Below, piece by piece: positions 4,409-5,136 of a stretch of DNA of 5,136 nt. Numbering within the stretch: position 1 is the first letter of the stretch; every line of letters starts with the position of its first letter. The stretch is taken from assembly GCA_018828825.1 (NCBI GenBank), contig JAHJUV010000032.1, positions 1-5,136 on the forward strand, read 5' to 3'. Below the pieces are notes generated by a model that saw only the letters and a program-made list of their open reading frames with translations, was not told where the DNA came from and made no database searches. The position numbers and the translations under genes are program-made. The stretch is from Planctomycetota bacterium. GTDB lineage: Bacteria > Planctomycetota > Phycisphaerae > Sedimentisphaerales > UBA12454.

Positions 4409-4919
4409 AAGTCGTAGGGTAATTCCTAGCGCCCTTTAATATGATGCGCTGTCCTGATAGACCCAACCGTACCTCCTACTCTGATAATCTAAAAAGCAAT
4501 ATTAACACCTTATTAATTATTTGTCAAGGTTTTTTTTGAGTGGTTCTTTGAGTGGTTATTTTATCCAATTACTTTGTTGCCTTTGCCTGACTGGGCGTCC
4601 TCGACGTACTAACAGCCACAAAGGCTCAAAGACACTAAGAAAAACAATATATAAAAACTTTGTGCCTTAGTGTCTTAGTGGCTCATTTTAGTAAACCCAA
4701 AACTACGCGTTAAAAGGGGAAAATGGGAGATTTTTTTGAATGTTTTGTTGCGGGGATATGGTTTTTTTGTGGAGAAGCCTATGTTGCTTAGCTGTAATTT
4801 TTTTTATTTTTTCATTTATTTTTCCGATAATATATATTATATGGTATCTGATATGGTACCTGTGCAAAATGGTTATGGTGTAACTTGTTTTTGATGTTGA
4901 CTTTATGATCATATTAATG
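4409..4919. other. Gene-free AT-rich region with repeats
   Basis: No convincing gene lies in this stretch of about 500 bp. GC content drops clearly to the right of about 4480, and runs of T or A are frequent. It holds two 12-bp tandem duplications (4535-4557 and 4839-4862) and the inverted repeat at 4614-4683. The short GC-rich patch at 4425-4480 encodes no frame longer than about 25 codons on either strand and was not recognised. The region separates the HNH-AP2 unit from the next promoter. Confidence 0.6.
4614..4683. repeat. Imperfect 26-bp inverted repeat made of 8-mers
   Basis: Arms 4614-4639 and 4658-4683 match at 20 of 26 positions when one is reversed, separated by 18 AT-rich bp. Both begin AGCCAC and consist of 8-bp units of the type WAAGRCAC (AAAGGCTC, AAAGACAC on one side; TAAGACAC, TAAGGCAC on the other). 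A weaker third relative, ACTTTGTTGCCTTTG, lies at 4571-4585. Similar CACTAAG/CTTTGTGCC hairpins recur in many bacterial genomes as I recall. No target-site duplication is visible at the ends. Confidence 0.6.
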
Positions 4920-4925
4920 TATAAT
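4897..4925 (+). promoter_or_regulatory. Consensus sigma70 promoter of the last gene
   Basis: TTGACT (4897-4902) and perfect TATAAT (4920-4925) are separated by 17 nt, the best promoter in the window. Transcription should begin near 4932, giving a leader of about 75 nt that carries an attenuator-like hairpin (4954-4982) before ATG 5007. Confidence 0.85.
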
Positions 4926-4953
4926 ATAAGCATGCACGAGGAAGTGTGAGTAA

Positions 4954-4982
4954 GCCCCAAACTACATCAGGGGCAAGTTTTT
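4954..4982 (+). promoter_or_regulatory. Attenuator-like hairpin in the 5' UTR of the last gene
   Basis: GCCCC (4954-4958) pairs with GGGGC (4970-4974) over an 11-nt loop; AAG and five T (4978-4982) follow. It lies between the promoter and the start codon, so it could act as a leaky terminator or a control stem. The stem is only 5 bp. Upstream, a GAGGA sequence precedes GTG 4946, opening a 12-codon frame that runs through the hairpin to TAA 4984, a possible leader peptide. No riboswitch class was recognised. Confidence 0.4.
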
Positions 4983-5006
4983 AATTATAGCTGGAAAACA
5001 GTAAAT

Positions 5007-5136
5007 ATGCGGATTATTTGGTTTTCTTTATTACTCTTGTTTGTTTTCTTTGCCACTTTAGCATTGTATGCCAATGCAGATGTTTATAGCCCGGTCACAG
5101 GAGGCAACACAACCTCGCAAGTTACGCCCACAAAAG
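5007..5136 (+). CDS. Secreted or membrane-anchored protein, N-terminus only (partial)
   Basis: ATG 5007 opens a frame that remains open to the window end, with 43 residues visible. MRIIWF and the hydrophobic run to about residue 20 (SLLLLFVFFATLALY), followed by ANADV, form a signal peptide with a plausible cleavage site after the Ala-x-Ala at 22-24. The mature start (DVYSPVTGGNTTSQVTPTK) is polar and rich in Thr, Ser and Gly, as in exported proteins. A strong promoter 75 nt upstream supports a real gene; the ribosome binding site is poor (TGGAA well upstream of the ATG). With only 19 mature residues no family can be named. Confidence 0.7.
   Translation, partial: MRIIWFSLLLLFVFFATLALYANADVYSPVTGGNTTSQVTPTK

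Noticed and set aside
4425..4480. GC-rich patch that might be the remnant of a broken gene
   Set aside because: Translated in all frames by eye it gives only short peptides without a recognisable motif, so it is not called a pseudogene.
4932..4949. Five-codon frame ATG-CAC-GAG-GAA-GTG-TGA at the predicted transcript start
   Set aside because: It would be leaderless and too short to judge; the GTG frame at 4946 is a slightly better leader candidate, itself speculative.
4703..4960. Minus-strand frame of 85 codons
   Set aside because: Composition is Ile, Lys, Thr, His and Tyr in AT-rich DNA, with no domain; it also covers the plus-strand promoter at 4897-4925. Judged chance.
1..5136. CRISPR array, toxin-antitoxin pair or phage integration at the tRNA
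   Set aside because: There are no regularly spaced repeats, no small paired genes, no integrase, and no duplicated tRNA 3' end in the window.

Overview
The window is a 5.1-kb bacterial chromosomal segment. Almost all of its left two thirds is coded on the minus strand; the right third is AT-rich, gene-poor and coded on the plus strand. A bacterial tRNA-Leu without an encoded CCA, SD-led genes, a GTG start and a free-standing HNH-AP2 protein fit a Gram-negative anaerobe. From memory of similar HNH-AP2 and DUF4203-like proteins I lean towards Planctomycetota (Phycisphaerae-like), with low confidence; nothing here settles the phylum.

Left part (1-540, minus): an ArsR/SmtB-family repressor with an ArsR-like CVCD motif overlaps by ATGA the start of a membrane protein that runs off the window, probably a metalloid or metal permease. 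A 26-bp near-palindrome covers the -10 box upstream of arsR, so the pair looks like an autoregulated metal(loid) resistance operon. A REP-like hairpin (556-578) separates it from the next unit.

Middle part (659-2251, minus): two consecutive seven-TM membrane proteins share a sequence pattern reminiscent of DUF4203/TMEM198. The 75-bp gap between them is bounded by a perfect 13-bp inverted repeat that would bury the second gene's Shine-Dalgarno sequence and start codon in a stem. This looks like a translational-coupling device. Copies of an AGGTGTGGGG motif lie upstream of both genes and beside the neighbouring tRNA.

Central part (2419-3460, minus): malate dehydrogenase, with all the expected catalytic residues, is followed 24 nt later by tRNA-Leu(CAG), so the two are probably cotranscribed.

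Right part (3461-5136): a repeat-bearing intergenic region contains a rightward terminator and then a consensus promoter. The promoter sits on a 14+14-bp perfect palindrome in front of an HNH-AP2 homing-endonuclease-like gene, which ends in a strong terminator. A noncoding stretch of about 0.6 kb follows, with an inverted repeat built of 8-mers and two separate 12-bp tandem duplications. A second consensus promoter (TTGACT-17-TATAAT) then leads, through a 5' UTR with an attenuator-like hairpin, into a secreted or membrane-anchored protein cut by the window end. I found no clear new multigene system. The most original signals are the SD-sequestering hairpin and the palindrome under the HNH-AP2 promoter.
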